Assembly (NCBI GenBank): GCA_937928555.1
Contig: CALFWR010000015.1
Span: forward strand, 1 to 40,270
Origin: an uncultured Pirellulaceae bacterium
Lineage (GTDB): Bacteria > Planctomycetota > Planctomycetia > Pirellulales > Pirellulaceae
Length of the DNA stretch: 40,270 nt
Direction of reading: 5' to 3'
A program made the translations under genes and the position numbers. The notes beneath the pieces were generated by a model, which saw only the letters and a program-made list of their open reading frames with translations, did no database searches and had not been told where the DNA came from. This document shows positions 23,141 through 32,500 of the stretch, one piece after another (the stretch's first letter is position 1; each line of letters opens with the position of its first letter).

Positions 23141-25327
23141 CTAATCGGGAATCCACAAACCGGACCCCGAAGCACCACCATCTCCGGTGTCGCTTCCCTG
23201 CACCATCGATGCGGCAGGTTCCGCACCACCCCCGCCAGACTGTTGCTGCATCGCAGCGGCCATCCGCATCTGCTGCATCAACTGGGCCATCGATTCGGAA
23301 ACACCGGGCTCCCGCATGTGCCGCAAGGTAATCGTCTCGATCAGACTTTCGACGCTTTCGACAATGCCGCGATCAAGCCGGTAATTCAACTCTTCGACCA
23401 GCAACATTCCCACCGGCAAACCCGCAGCGACGGCTTTGGCCCGTGCCTGTTTGTAGTGCTCGATCGCCTTTTGGGGGTCCTCTTCGATCGCAGCAAGAAA
23501 CAGATGTGAAAGCCTCACGCACGCCAACTGAAGCTCGTGCAAATCTACCGAATCGGGGTCATCCGAATCGGGGTCATCCGCTGCGGACGCGTCGGTGACG
23601 ATCGCCGCAGTGCCCCCTTCAGCCCGCTTGAGTACGTGCTCTGAGATCCGTCGGCCAGACTCAAGGTCACCGCGGTCTTTTGCAACCTGCTGGAAAGAAA
23701 ACAGCTTCATCCAGTCAAGCTTTTCCAGATTCAAACGCGAAATGAACGCAATCGGGATGTCCAGTCGCTGGGTATCTTCAGCCAGTTCGACCAGTTCCAG
23801 ACGAGCCAAACCCACCTCGTCACGGGCTTCATCAAGCCAGTCGATTGGAAAACGCCCGCCTGTGGCGTGCTGCATGTCCAACATCAATGCCTGGGCGCGA
23901 AGCTTGTTCAGTTTGTCATCACCGGCAGCAATTTCGCGGATGGATTTTCCACCAAGGGCCGCGCGTTGAAGATCCATCAGCTCGGTCAACTGCTCGCGGC
24001 GAACATCCTCAATCAGCTTTGTTTTTTGCTCGACGGTGGTCGCATCAGCAAAACGGAGGTTCGGCGAAAGCAAGTGCTGGTCGGCAGCAACTTTGTCCAT
24101 CGTTCGGCCCGCCTCCTGATCGACAACAAGTCCCAGTTCGCCCAGCGTGTCGATGGCTTGGTCGTGGCGATGATCCCTCGCCAGGTGCAATTCCGCCCTC
24201 GCACCACGGTCGGTTTGCTTTCCGAACAGCCAGACGTCACCGCAGTACCGAGGCAAATCACCGGCCGATTTGTCTGATTCGGAGTTCACGATTGGGCGAT
24301 CGAAAACGGAAAACTTGTGACGCGGCGGTGGGCCTTCGAAATAAGCTTCTAGGTTCGGCGGCAACGGTTCACTATCAAGCCGGTCACAGGAAAGACACTT
24401 TTCCGACAACCCACCAAAGTCTTCGACTTCCACGGTGTAGTTGACGATTTCAACAAAGTCAGCAGGCTCACCAAATCTCTCAATCGCTCCGGCAATGCCA
24501 AGCGCTTCGATCTTTTGGTCGTCGCTCGCGCCGGGGCACTGGGCGACTTTGTTCCAAGCTTCCAACTGGTCTTCGATCGACTGGCACTTGCTCGCCGCGA
24601 TCGCGCCGGCTTTCGCCAGGACCGGGTGCTCACCGGATGATTCGATAATTTTGTCGACGATCTTTTTTGCCAAACGAAATTGGCCACGATCCATCGCACG
24701 CGAAACGTTCTCATACGTCCCGGCCCAGTCCGCGTCCTCGGGGGCATCGGGAACGAACAACGGACCATGCAAAAACAACGACAGGTCGCGGGGAGCCATC
24801 AAACGCGGAATCAACTGCTGAGTAAGCTGTGGATTTTCGCGCAGGTTGCAGCCAAAGAAAATATGGGCTCGGCCGGCAAGGAAATTGCCAGAAGATAACA
24901 ACCGGTCACCGATCGCCAAAAACGCCGAAGCAGCCGAAACGGGAATCGCGTCGCCTTGAATCGCATCCATGCTCGCCTGGAGGTAACGCACCGCCAGATC
25001 AAGATTCCCACGTTCGGCCTCGACTACGCCTTTCTGTTGAAGCCCCGCAGGGTGTTTTGGGTTAAGCTCCAGAAATTCTGTCACGGTCTGGTCCGCCTCG
25101 TCCACCATCCCCAACTCAAGGCACAGGCTGCCTTTGATCGTCAACAGACAAGCCTTAGGGCCTTCGGCTTCGATGGCACGATTGATACGTTCGAGCGCAG
25201 CTTGAGGCTGGTTGGAGCTACTTTTTTCGATCGCATCGTCGAGGTGCGGCACAATCGACTTGCCACAGCAGAACTTGATTTTCTTTTCTTCGTGACAGGG
25301 ACATGGCTGGTAGTGATCGATCGACAT
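23141..25327 (-). CDS. SEC-C motif and TPR-repeat protein
   Basis: The 728-residue protein starts with a SEC-C zinc-binding motif, CPCHEEKKIKFCCG (residues 9-22), a module otherwise found at the C-terminus of SecA. TPR-like helices follow from about residue 27 to 130 (AALERINRAIEAEGPKACLL, DEADQTVTEFLELNPKHPAG, GNLDLAVRYLQASMDAI) and less regular helices after that. The C-terminus is low-complexity (QQQSGGGGAEP). The family probably binds other proteins; a specific partner cannot be named. A short direct repeat near 23550-23580 encodes the doubled DSDDP. It is the first gene of the minus-strand operon with fpr and the isomerase and diverges from the oleC-like gene with 172 bases between the starts. 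Confidence 0.83.
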   Translation of the reverse strand: MSIDHYQPCPCHEEKKIKFCCGKSIVPHLDDAIEKSSSNQPQAALERINRAIEAEGPKACLLTIKGSLCLELGMVDEADQTVTEFLELNPKHPAGLQQKGVVEAERGNLDLAVRYLQASMDAIQGDAIPVSAASAFLAIGDRLLSSGNFLAGRAHIFFGCNLRENPQLTQQLIPRLMAPRDLSLFLHGPLFVPDAPEDADWAGTYENVSRAMDRGQFRLAKKIVDKIIESSGEHPVLAKAGAIAASKCQSIEDQLEAWNKVAQCPGASDDQKIEALGIAGAIERFGEPADFVEIVNYTVEVEDFGGLSEKCLSCDRLDSEPLPPNLEAYFEGPPPRHKFSVFDRPIVNSESDKSAGDLPRYCGDVWLFGKQTDRGARAELHLARDHRHDQAIDTLGELGLVVDQEAGRTMDKVAADQHLLSPNLRFADATTVEQKTKLIEDVRREQLTELMDLQRAALGGKSIREIAAGDDKLNKLRAQALMLDMQHATGGRFPIDWLDEARDEVGLARLELVELAEDTQRLDIPIAFISRLNLEKLDWMKLFSFQQVAKDRGDLESGRRISEHVLKRAEGGTAAIVTDASAADDPDSDDPDSVDLHELQLACVRLSHLFLAAIEEDPQKAIEHYKQARAKAVAAGLPVGMLLVEELNYRLDRGIVESVESLIETITLRHMREPGVSESMAQLMQQMRMAAAMQQQSGGGGAEPAASMVQGSDTGDGGASGSGLWIPD

Positions 25328-25499
25328 GTACGGTTCCGGTTTGTTTAATCACCAAGGAGCCTGCTTTGGGCGTACCCAATTCCAAGGCTTCTCCGGGAAA
25401 GCAATTCGACTAAATTTAAGGCAATCGCGACCCAATGGGAACCAACCGGTTCATAATTCCACACCCTTTAACGTTCTTTCAGCACAAGGCACACCACTT

Positions 25500-27233
25500 A
25501 TGGATCCATGGGACTTTGCCCATCTTGGTAACGTTGGACTGACCCTTGGCGAATCCGCATCGCGAGTCCCGGACTTGCCGGCCGTCGCTACGCCAGACAA
25601 GCCAAAACCTGCAGCGGCAGCTTTGATTCGCAAACTTTACCGCCGCAGGTCCAGCCAAAGCCACGATTCGTCGAAGCCGCCGGCCAATTTCAAAACGATC
25701 TCCTTTGCCCAACTTGAATCGCTAAGCAACGTCTACGCGACCACGCTCCAACAGGGTGGAATCAAAAAAGGCGACCGCATCGCCCTCATGGTTCCGCCAG
25801 GGATCGACTTTGTCGCTCTCGTTTTCGCCCTCTTCAAAATCGGCGCCGTCCAAATTCTCATCGACCCGGGAATGGGAAGAGAAAACCTGGTCAAATGTCT
25901 ATCGGCCGCCAAACCGATGGGAATCGTTGGCACGCGGCTGGCGCATTCCGCCAGGCTGGCGTATCGAAAATGGTTCCCCGATGCAAAAAACAATTTCGTC
26001 GTCGGAGGCGCGTTCCCCGGATGCAAGAAACTGACTTCCAGTGGCAACGCCAACTATCAGCCAGTCGATGTCCAACAGCAAGACGAAGCCGCAGTCATTT
26101 TTACCACCGGTAGCACCGGGCCGCCCAAAGGAGTCCTCTACCGGCATCGGACTTTTCTGCAACAAGCCCAGCAGGTGCGGGACTGGTTCCACATTCGACC
26201 CGGTTCCGCCGACGTTTCCGGATTTCCACTGTTTGCACTTTTCAACGCAGCGATGGGAACGCTAACAGTATTCCCGGAGATGGACCCGACTCGCCCCGCC
26301 GACATCTGGCCTCCCAACTTTATTCACGCGGTGGAAACATTTGCAGCCGATCAGTCCTTTGGTTCTCCTGCACTTTGGAATACCGTTTCCACGTGGTGCG
26401 AAGAAAACAACGTCCACATGCCGACCATCAAACGCGTGCTCACCGCCGGCGCTCCGGTGCCGCCCCACGTCCTGGCCCGCACGAAATCGGTCATCGCTCC
26501 CGACGGCGACGTTCACACGCCCTACGGCGCGACCGAATCGCTGCCCGTTGCCTGTATCTCGGCAACCGATGTCCTCAACGAGACATGCCACGTCACCAAC
26601 GCCGGCGGCGGAACCTGTGTCGGCCACAAGTTCCCCAACATCCAGTGGCAACTGATCCCGATCACCGACAAACCCGTTGAATCGATCCAGCAAGTCACTG
26701 CCGTCCCACAGGGCACAATGGGCGAACTGATCGTCAAAGGCCCCGTGGTCACCGATCGGTACGTGACTCAAACCGACGCCAATGCCTTGCACAAGATTGC
26801 CGATGGAGATTCATTCTGGCACCGCATGGGAGACGTCGGCTACTTTGACGATCAGGGCAGGTTCTGGTTCTGCGGTCGCAAGTCCCATCGTTTGCAAACA
26901 GGGCAGGGCGTCATGTTCACCGTCCCCTGTGAAGCCATCGTCAACGGCCACGACAAAGTCTACCGCTCGGCCCTGGTACCTGCCGGAAAACCCGGATCGC
27001 AAATTCCCGTTGTGCTTGCCGAGCTTTGGCCGCAGCACAGAAAAAGTGACGCTCAAACCAAAGCCCAAATTTGCCGTGAGCTTCGTGAGCTCGCAGCAAG
27101 GCACTGGCAAACGGATCAGATTGAGCACTTTCACATCGTGGATGCGCTTCCGGTGGACATTCGCCACAACTCAAAGATCTTTCGCGAAAGGCTCAGGCCG
27201 CTCGCGAACTCGATCGTTCGCGACTCGGGATAG
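25500..27233 (+). CDS. oleC: OleC-like fatty acid AMP ligase / beta-lactone synthetase family
   Basis: This 577-residue protein is an AMP-forming acyl ligase. The P-loop FTTGSTGPPKGVLYRH lies near residue 200, TPYGATESLPVA near 340, and the C-terminal part reads VDALPVDIRHNSKIFRERL. These forms are closer to OleC than to ordinary fatty acyl-CoA synthetases. OleC turns a beta-hydroxy acid into a beta-lactone in long-chain olefin synthesis. The catalytic Lys region is HNSKI. The ATG at 25500 is chosen because the 58 codons upstream in frame have no family similarity. OleA, OleB and OleD are not seen in this window; the SDR at 32501 is a classical short SDR, not an OleD. The symbol rests on sequence likeness only. 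Confidence 0.8.
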   Translation: MDPWDFAHLGNVGLTLGESASRVPDLPAVATPDKPKPAAAALIRKLYRRRSSQSHDSSKPPANFKTISFAQLESLSNVYATTLQQGGIKKGDRIALMVPPGIDFVALVFALFKIGAVQILIDPGMGRENLVKCLSAAKPMGIVGTRLAHSARLAYRKWFPDAKNNFVVGGAFPGCKKLTSSGNANYQPVDVQQQDEAAVIFTTGSTGPPKGVLYRHRTFLQQAQQVRDWFHIRPGSADVSGFPLFALFNAAMGTLTVFPEMDPTRPADIWPPNFIHAVETFAADQSFGSPALWNTVSTWCEENNVHMPTIKRVLTAGAPVPPHVLARTKSVIAPDGDVHTPYGATESLPVACISATDVLNETCHVTNAGGGTCVGHKFPNIQWQLIPITDKPVESIQQVTAVPQGTMGELIVKGPVVTDRYVTQTDANALHKIADGDSFWHRMGDVGYFDDQGRFWFCGRKSHRLQTGQGVMFTVPCEAIVNGHDKVYRSALVPAGKPGSQIPVVLAELWPQHRKSDAQTKAQICRELRELAARHWQTDQIEHFHIVDALPVDIRHNSKIFRERLRPLANSIVRDSG

Positions 27234-27242
27234 CGCAAAACT

Positions 27243-27310
27243 CTCACTTCACAAAAACCCTCACTTCACAAAAACCCTCACTTCACAAAAACCCTCACTT
27301 CACAAAAACC
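27243..27310. repeat. 17-bp tandem repeat, 4 perfect copies
   Basis: CTCACTTCACAAAAACC is repeated four times without change, starting at 27243, 27260, 27277 and 27294. A diverged fifth unit (27311-27327) covers the last codons and stop of the minus-strand kinase gene. It fills the gap between the two convergent genes. Seventeen is not a multiple of three, so it is not a coding repeat. Confidence 0.95.
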
Positions 27311-27311
27311 C

Positions 27312-27935
27312 TCACTCCACATTTTCCAAAAAGTGCTGATTCTGAATCGGAATCAGCGCCGACAAAATCCGTGACAAAACCTCCGCCGGTGAACCGCTGG
27401 CATTGACCGTCGAAGTTATCTCACGTGGATAACACTCCAACACCGCCGCAGACTTTTCTCGAAACACCTTAAAGCGATCGCGAATCACTTTCTCATTCGC
27501 ATCGTCGGCGCGGTTCTCGCGAATCGCCCTGCGCCGAATCCTGTGAATCATCTCCTCTTCATCAGAGCAATCCAGGCTGATCACGTGCAGGACTTCAATA
27601 TGCTGGTCCACCAAACCTGTCTGCGCCGCGTTGCGAGGAATCCCGTCCAGCACCAACAAATCCTCACGGGGCTTGTATCGCGAAAGGGCAATGTAAGCGT
27701 CCAGCGCTTTCTTCCAGATCTTGACCGTCAACTCGTCAGGCACCAACTGCCCCTGGGAACTGTAGCGATAAACTTCCTGACCGTCTTCGCTACCGATATC
27801 GATCGAACGAAACACGTCGCCCACCGAAAGATGAAAGAACCCGGGCACCGATCCCAGAATGGTCCCCTGGGTCCCTTTTCCGGTTCCCGGCGGGCCAAAC
27901 ATCAGAACTGAACGCAGTTTTCCCGTCTTGGACAT
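27312..27935 (-). CDS. Adenylate kinase-like nucleoside monophosphate kinase
   Basis: The 207-residue protein has the features of the adenylate kinase family: P-loop GPPGTGKGTQ (residues 14-23), HLSVGDVFRS as NMP-binding segment, LDGIPRNAAQ and a short-LID region RRRAIRENRADDANEKVIRDRF. It phosphorylates a nucleoside monophosphate with ATP; AMP is the default guess. The DGIPR and RADD forms depart slightly from the DGFPR and RxDD consensus of housekeeping Adk, and the gene is not beside secY or map, so it may be a paralogue. The frame extends upstream to 28019, but the ATG at 27935 gives the family N-terminus. Its 3' end runs into a 17-bp tandem repeat. Confidence 0.87.
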   Translation of the reverse strand: MSKTGKLRSVLMFGPPGTGKGTQGTILGSVPGFFHLSVGDVFRSIDIGSEDGQEVYRYSSQGQLVPDELTVKIWKKALDAYIALSRYKPREDLLVLDGIPRNAAQTGLVDQHIEVLHVISLDCSDEEEMIHRIRRRAIRENRADDANEKVIRDRFKVFREKSAAVLECYPREITSTVNASGSPAEVLSRILSALIPIQNQHFLENVE

Positions 27936-28132
27936 TGGGTTTATGCTGAATTGGTGATCAAAAAACGGCCAAAAAGCCCGCAAAATCAAATCGTCGATTA
28001 CAGCCGGATTGTGATCCAAACCAATTTCGCTCGCAATACTCCGGCGACGACAAACAATACTGTATCTGAATCACTTTGGATCGTGGCAGTTAAACTGTAA
28101 CGCTTCCAAACCTTTCTCCCACGGTTGACAAC

Positions 28133-30124
28133 ATGATACGGCTCACAAGCCTAGTGCTTTTGATTATCCTCTGCTGCAGCGAGCGGCAGACCGCTTTGGC
28201 GTCGCAAACTGCCGACGACACTCAACTCTCCTACGTTGTCGATCTGGGCAGCGCGGCCAACCGCTACGTCCACGTCACTCTTGCCTTCGAACCGACCGGC
28301 GACACCAGCGAACTGATGATGGCCGTTTGGACCCCAGGATCCTACCTCGTTCGCGAATACGCAAGGCACATCGACAGCCTCGAAGCGGTCGACCAACAGG
28401 GCAACCCGCTGCCAATTCGCAAGACACGAAAGAATCGCTGGGTCGTCGAAAACGGGTCAGCCGAACAAATCAAAGTCTCCTACCGACTGTACTGCAACGA
28501 GGAATCGGTCCGCACGAACTTTGTCAATCGCGAGTACGCCGTCCTCAACGGGGCTCCGACCTTTCTCACTCTTGCCGACCGCCTCGAACAAGCCCACACG
28601 GTTCGACTTAAAATGCCAACGAAATGGAAGCGATCGGCAACCAGCCTGGAAAACACCAACCCGCATGAATATCGCGCCGCGAATTTTGACGAACTGGTCG
28701 ACAGCCCCATCGTCGCCGGTAACCTGCAAGTCTATCCCTTCGAAGTCGGCGGCGTGCCCCACCAACTGGTCAACGTTGGCGAAGAAGGACTCTGGGACGG
28801 CGTTCAGGCAGCAGCGGACCTGAAAAAGCTGGTCCTCGCGCATCAGGAAATGTGGGGCAACGTTCCCTACAAGCGTTACCTGTTCCTGAACGTGCTCTGC
28901 GACGGCGGCGGTGGACTCGAACACAACAACAGCACTCTGGTCCTCTCCAGCATCTGGACCTTCCGCGATCGCTCCCGTTACCAACGCTGGCTAAGCCTTT
29001 GCAGTCACGAGTTCTTTCACACGTGGAACGTCCGCCGCCTGCGCCCCAAAGCCCTGGTCAACTACGACTACGAAAACGAAGTCTACACCGGCGGCCTGTG
29101 GATCGCCGAAGGCATCACGAGCTACTATCAGGACCTCGCCCTGGTTCGCTGCGGCCTGATCACCAAAAACGATTTTCTCAATTCGCTCAACGATGAAGTC
29201 GGCAACGTGCAGCGGACATGGGGACGCAAAGTTCAGTCGCTTCGCGATTCGTCGTTTGACACGTGGATCAAGTTCTACCGGCCCGACGAAAACAGTCGTT
29301 TTACGCGAATCAGTTATTACGCCAAAGGAGCCGTTGCGGCCTGGTTGCTGGACATGAAAATCCGCAAGCTGACCAGAAACAGGAAAAGCCTGGACGACGT
29401 GATGCGTCAAATGTACGAGGACTTTTCGGAATCCGGATTCACCGCAGATGACTTCCGCAAAACCGCATCCGACGTCGCCGGCAAAGACCTTTCCGGCTGG
29501 TTCACTCGAGCCATCGATTCGACCGAAGAACTGGATTTTGACCGATCACTCAAATACATGGGCATTGAACCGCCCGCCGCCGCCAGCAAAAAACCCGACA
29601 ACGACGAAAAGGACGACGCTGACGCCACCTCCAACGACCGCTCACGCTTCTCCTCGGGCAGCATGACGATCGGAGCCCGCATCTCCGGCACGCAGGTGTC
29701 CAGCGTCGTGCCCGATTCGCAAGCATGGCAACTGGGCCTGCTTCCCGGCGACGAAATCCTTGCCATCAACGGATTGCGACTCAGCGGGTCTTTTGATCAA
29801 AGAATTCGCCAGTACCATGTTGGCGACCAGATCGAACTTCTTTTGTCTCGCGGGAACCGAATGTTCTCCGAAACCGTAACCCTCGAAAAAAGACCCCGTG
29901 AAGACTGGTCGATCCGCTGGACGTCAAACGCCAGCGACAAAACGGAAGCTCGGATCCGCGACTGGTTGAACTTGCCCGAACCAAAACCGCAAGTCGAACC
30001 GGACACTGAAATGGAAACCGACGCGGATACAAAAGACGCCGACGATGCAGACGCTGAATCCGACGCTGACGAATCCGATTCGAAAAAAAACAAAAAGAAA
30101 CGACGAAAGAAAAAACAGGACTAA
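28133..30124 (+). CDS. M61 family glycyl aminopeptidase with PDZ domain, exported
   Basis: This 663-residue zinc peptidase has a signal peptide (MIRLTSLVLLIILCCSERQTALAS), an N-terminal beta domain and the catalytic segment SHEFFHTWNVRRLRPKAL with H292-E293 and H296, followed by GLWIAEGITSYYQDLAL, which supplies the third ligand. A PDZ domain lies at about 510-590 (GARISGTQVSSVVPDSQAWQLGLLPGDEILAING). The family removes N-terminal Gly or Ala. A tail of about 45 residues is unusual: a strongly acidic stretch (TDADTKDADDADAESDADESD) followed by a lysine/arginine cluster (KKNKKKRRKKKQD). The stop codon lies inside the 5-bp target duplication of a repeat element that begins two bases after it. 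Confidence 0.9.
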   Translation: MIRLTSLVLLIILCCSERQTALASQTADDTQLSYVVDLGSAANRYVHVTLAFEPTGDTSELMMAVWTPGSYLVREYARHIDSLEAVDQQGNPLPIRKTRKNRWVVENGSAEQIKVSYRLYCNEESVRTNFVNREYAVLNGAPTFLTLADRLEQAHTVRLKMPTKWKRSATSLENTNPHEYRAANFDELVDSPIVAGNLQVYPFEVGGVPHQLVNVGEEGLWDGVQAAADLKKLVLAHQEMWGNVPYKRYLFLNVLCDGGGGLEHNNSTLVLSSIWTFRDRSRYQRWLSLCSHEFFHTWNVRRLRPKALVNYDYENEVYTGGLWIAEGITSYYQDLALVRCGLITKNDFLNSLNDEVGNVQRTWGRKVQSLRDSSFDTWIKFYRPDENSRFTRISYYAKGAVAAWLLDMKIRKLTRNRKSLDDVMRQMYEDFSESGFTADDFRKTASDVAGKDLSGWFTRAIDSTEELDFDRSLKYMGIEPPAAASKKPDNDEKDDADATSNDRSRFSSGSMTIGARISGTQVSSVVPDSQAWQLGLLPGDEILAINGLRLSGSFDQRIRQYHVGDQIELLLSRGNRMFSETVTLEKRPREDWSIRWTSNASDKTEARIRDWLNLPEPKPQVEPDTEMETDADTKDADDADAESDADESDSKKNKKKRRKKKQD

Positions 30125-30125
30125 A

Positions 30126-30312
30126 CCCGGATTATTCACGAGGCGTGGGCGTCAGAATCAGTTCCGACAGTGATCCGCGTCTCTGATTCGACGAAGCGAT
30201 CGCTGTGGTTTTCATCTATCGGATGATTCGCGATTCTTGTTGAAATTCGGCTTTTCCCCTGCTCCCGTTGGCCAGACGCAGAATCAACGCCCGTCGTCGT
30301 GAATAATCCGGG
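30126..30312 (-). mobile_element. 187-bp inverted-repeat element, copy 6 (TSD CTAAA)
   Basis: A full-length copy in minus orientation with perfect 16-base ends, flanked by the exact repeat CTAAA at 30121-30125 and 30313-30317. The left CTAAA contains the TAA stop of the M61 gene, so the insertion left that protein intact. The inner 27-codon frame is open with four substitutions. Confidence 0.95.
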
Positions 30313-30370
30313 CTAAAACAAACCTGATCCGCAACAACAAAAATCACCAGACCGCAGCACTTCCACTCCC

Positions 30371-31788
30371 ATGCGATTCAACATTTTTCTTTCAATCATT
30401 TCTTGCGTGTTACTTTCGCTGACACTGACCCATTCGGTTTCCGCACAATACTATCAACGCCAGCGCCCCCCCAACGACAATATCAGGGCGGCGTCCATCA
30501 GGGCGGCAGATACCACGTGCCTTACCAGGGCCGCACGGTCATCCCCTCAAACCAGACAAATCGCAACTACGTCAACCCGAACCCCAACTACATCAACCCC
30601 AATGCGGCCCGCAAAGACGCCCACATCCCTGCGGGCTCGGTGACTCCCGAGCAAGCCCAAAAGCTTTACAACCGCCCCAAGACCAATCCGCCGCCCAAAT
30701 TTGATCGCGAAAGTCAGTGGCCGCGAATCGCTGGCGAATTCGAAAAGCAAAACGCGATCATGGTTAGCCTGAGCGAACTGCTGCCGCAGCACGGAAAAGT
30801 TTTTCGGCGGATCGCCGAACTCACCGAAGGCCACATCAAACTGGTCGTTCTTTTCAACAAACCGCAACAGGTCGTCGATGCCCTCAAAGCCCTCGATGGT
30901 TCGAAAAAGTCCCTCGACCACGTTCACTTTCTCAACTTTGAACTCGACACCGTCTGGCTACGTGACTTTGGCCCCATCGTCGGCGAACAACCCGACGGCC
31001 AGATGTGTTTTGACTTTTTCTACAACGGCCAGCGCCCCGTCGATGACCACTTTCCACGCGAGTGGGCCAAACTCACCGACGCGACACACAACTCCATTCC
31101 CTGGACGCTGCAAGGCGGCAACCTGCTAACCAACGGCGCAGGTCTGGCGCTGACAACGACCCGACTGTTCGACGACAACAAAATCAGCTTTCCACCCAGA
31201 CGCGGCGTCGATCCCGTCAAAGAGCAACAGGATTTTATCCTCGAAGAATTCCGCAAGTACACGAACCTGAAACAGATCGTGGTCCTTGAACCGCTCGCCG
31301 GCGAAAAAACAAAACACGTCGACATGTTCGCGTCCTTTGTGCGGCCCGGCGAAGTCCTCATCGCCAGCGTCGATCGCAGACGCGATCCGGTCAATGCCGC
31401 GATCCTCGACCGCAACGCGCGCCGACTGCAGCAACTCAAAGTCGACGGCAAACCACTCAAGGTCACCCGCATCCCCTATCCGGTCCGGCGCGGAACCGCG
31501 TGGAGCCCCTACACCAACGTCATCATCGCCAACAAGCTGGTGATGATCCCGGCCACCACGGCCGATGATCGGGCGACACTCCGCGAGGCGATAGACGTTT
31601 GGCGACGTGCACTGCCGGACCATCGCGTGGCAACAGTAGACATCACCTCAATGGCGAAACTCGAAGGAGCCCTTCACTGCATGTCGGTAAACGTCCCCTC
31701 CTACGCCCCGCTTCCCGATGAGAAACTGGTCTCCTACCGACGCGCTCTCAAATGGGCGGAAGAAAAAGAGCACCTGACGTCCAAGTAG
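30371..31788 (+). pseudogene. Peptidylarginine/agmatine deiminase family protein, frameshifted at a C7 run
   Basis: The catalytic part is clear: LDTVWLRDFGPIV, WTLQGGNLLTNG, KHVDMFASF with the His-x-Asp pair at 31315-31323, and ALHC with the nucleophile Cys at 31678-31680. These are the marks of the PAD_porph family, which converts arginine-type guanidines (peptidylarginine or agmatine) to citrulline-type products. The signal peptide MRFNIFLSIISCVLLSLTLTHSVSAQ starts with ATG at 30371 but lies in another frame. The two frames meet at a run of seven C (30466-30472), and one more C would join them into SAQYYQRQRPP...QRQYQGGVHQGG. It may be a sequencing error, a recent mutation or a switchable tract. 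If the signal peptide is ignored, the frame from TTG 30403 gives a 461-residue protein without a leader. Confidence 0.82.
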
Positions 31789-31822
31789 CAACCCAAAGTC
31801 GCCAACCGATATCTGGGTCCAA

Positions 31823-32320
31823 CTACCGGGTCGCGACGGTCTTTGGCTGGACAAGCTTTTCTAGGGCCGCGCGGATCACCTCTTCGGATTCGCGACCGAC
31901 AATTCTGCCAACGACCTCGCCGTCTTTGTAAAGTACCAGCAGCGGAATCGGCGGTGCCTTGTGCTCTTCGGCAAGTTTCGGACAGGCGTCGACGTCGACT
32001 TTGCCAAACGCCATCGATTCTCCGAATTCGACCGAAAGCTTGTCAATCGTCGGTGACAACAGATGGCACGGCCCACACCACCCGGCAGTAAAATCGACAA
32101 GAACCGGCTTGGAACTGCGTCGAACCAATTCGTCGAAGTTACCTTCATCAAACGTGACCACGCGAGTCGTGGGCTGAGCCTCGGATGACTCAAAATCTGC
32201 ACTGGCGGCAGGATTGGATTGGCCTTCGGCAGGGGAATCCGCCGCTGGCTCACCCTGCAGCATGAAGATGGCAGCGACAAAAACCAGTAAAGCTGCAATG
32301 GCAACAATTAAACGACTCAT
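31823..32320 (-). CDS. Membrane-anchored thioredoxin-fold protein
   Basis: This 165-residue protein has an N-terminal hydrophobic anchor (residues 4-20), a Ser/Ala/Glu-rich linker (21-50) and a thioredoxin domain with the active site WCGPC at 81-85 (VLVDFTAGWCGPCHLLSP) and the cis-proline region APPIPLLVLYKDGE. The canonical CGPC points to dithiol/disulfide exchange outside the cytoplasmic membrane. The ATG at 32320 is preferred over a TTG one codon earlier; GAGAAA precedes it. It converges with the deiminase gene, with 34 bases between the stops, and diverges from the SDR gene, with 180 bases between starts that hold no other feature I can see. Confidence 0.9.
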   Translation of the reverse strand: MSRLIVAIAALLVFVAAIFMLQGEPAADSPAEGQSNPAASADFESSEAQPTTRVVTFDEGNFDELVRRSSKPVLVDFTAGWCGPCHLLSPTIDKLSVEFGESMAFGKVDVDACPKLAEEHKAPPIPLLVLYKDGEVVGRIVGRESEEVIRAALEKLVQPKTVATR

Positions 32321-32500
32321 CAAATTTCTCTATTCAATAGCAACAGCAGGACAGGATTCAAACCCGCGAACCAACAAAATAGGATCGCACCTGGTTTCCT
32401 TTTCAGCTGGAAACCGATTAAATTTTTGCTTTGACGAGGAAACCCGTCAAATTCTCTTCCACTGAATAACAACTTTACTTCCCAACAGGCAACACCATTC

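Noticed and set aside
26262..26792. 176-codon frame antisense to the OleC-like gene
   Set aside because: The sense strand has clear ligase motifs throughout, and the antisense product has no family likeness.
27243..27327. Possible short CRISPR array
   Set aside because: The 17-base units are directly joined with no unique spacers, so it is a plain tandem repeat, and there are no cas genes.
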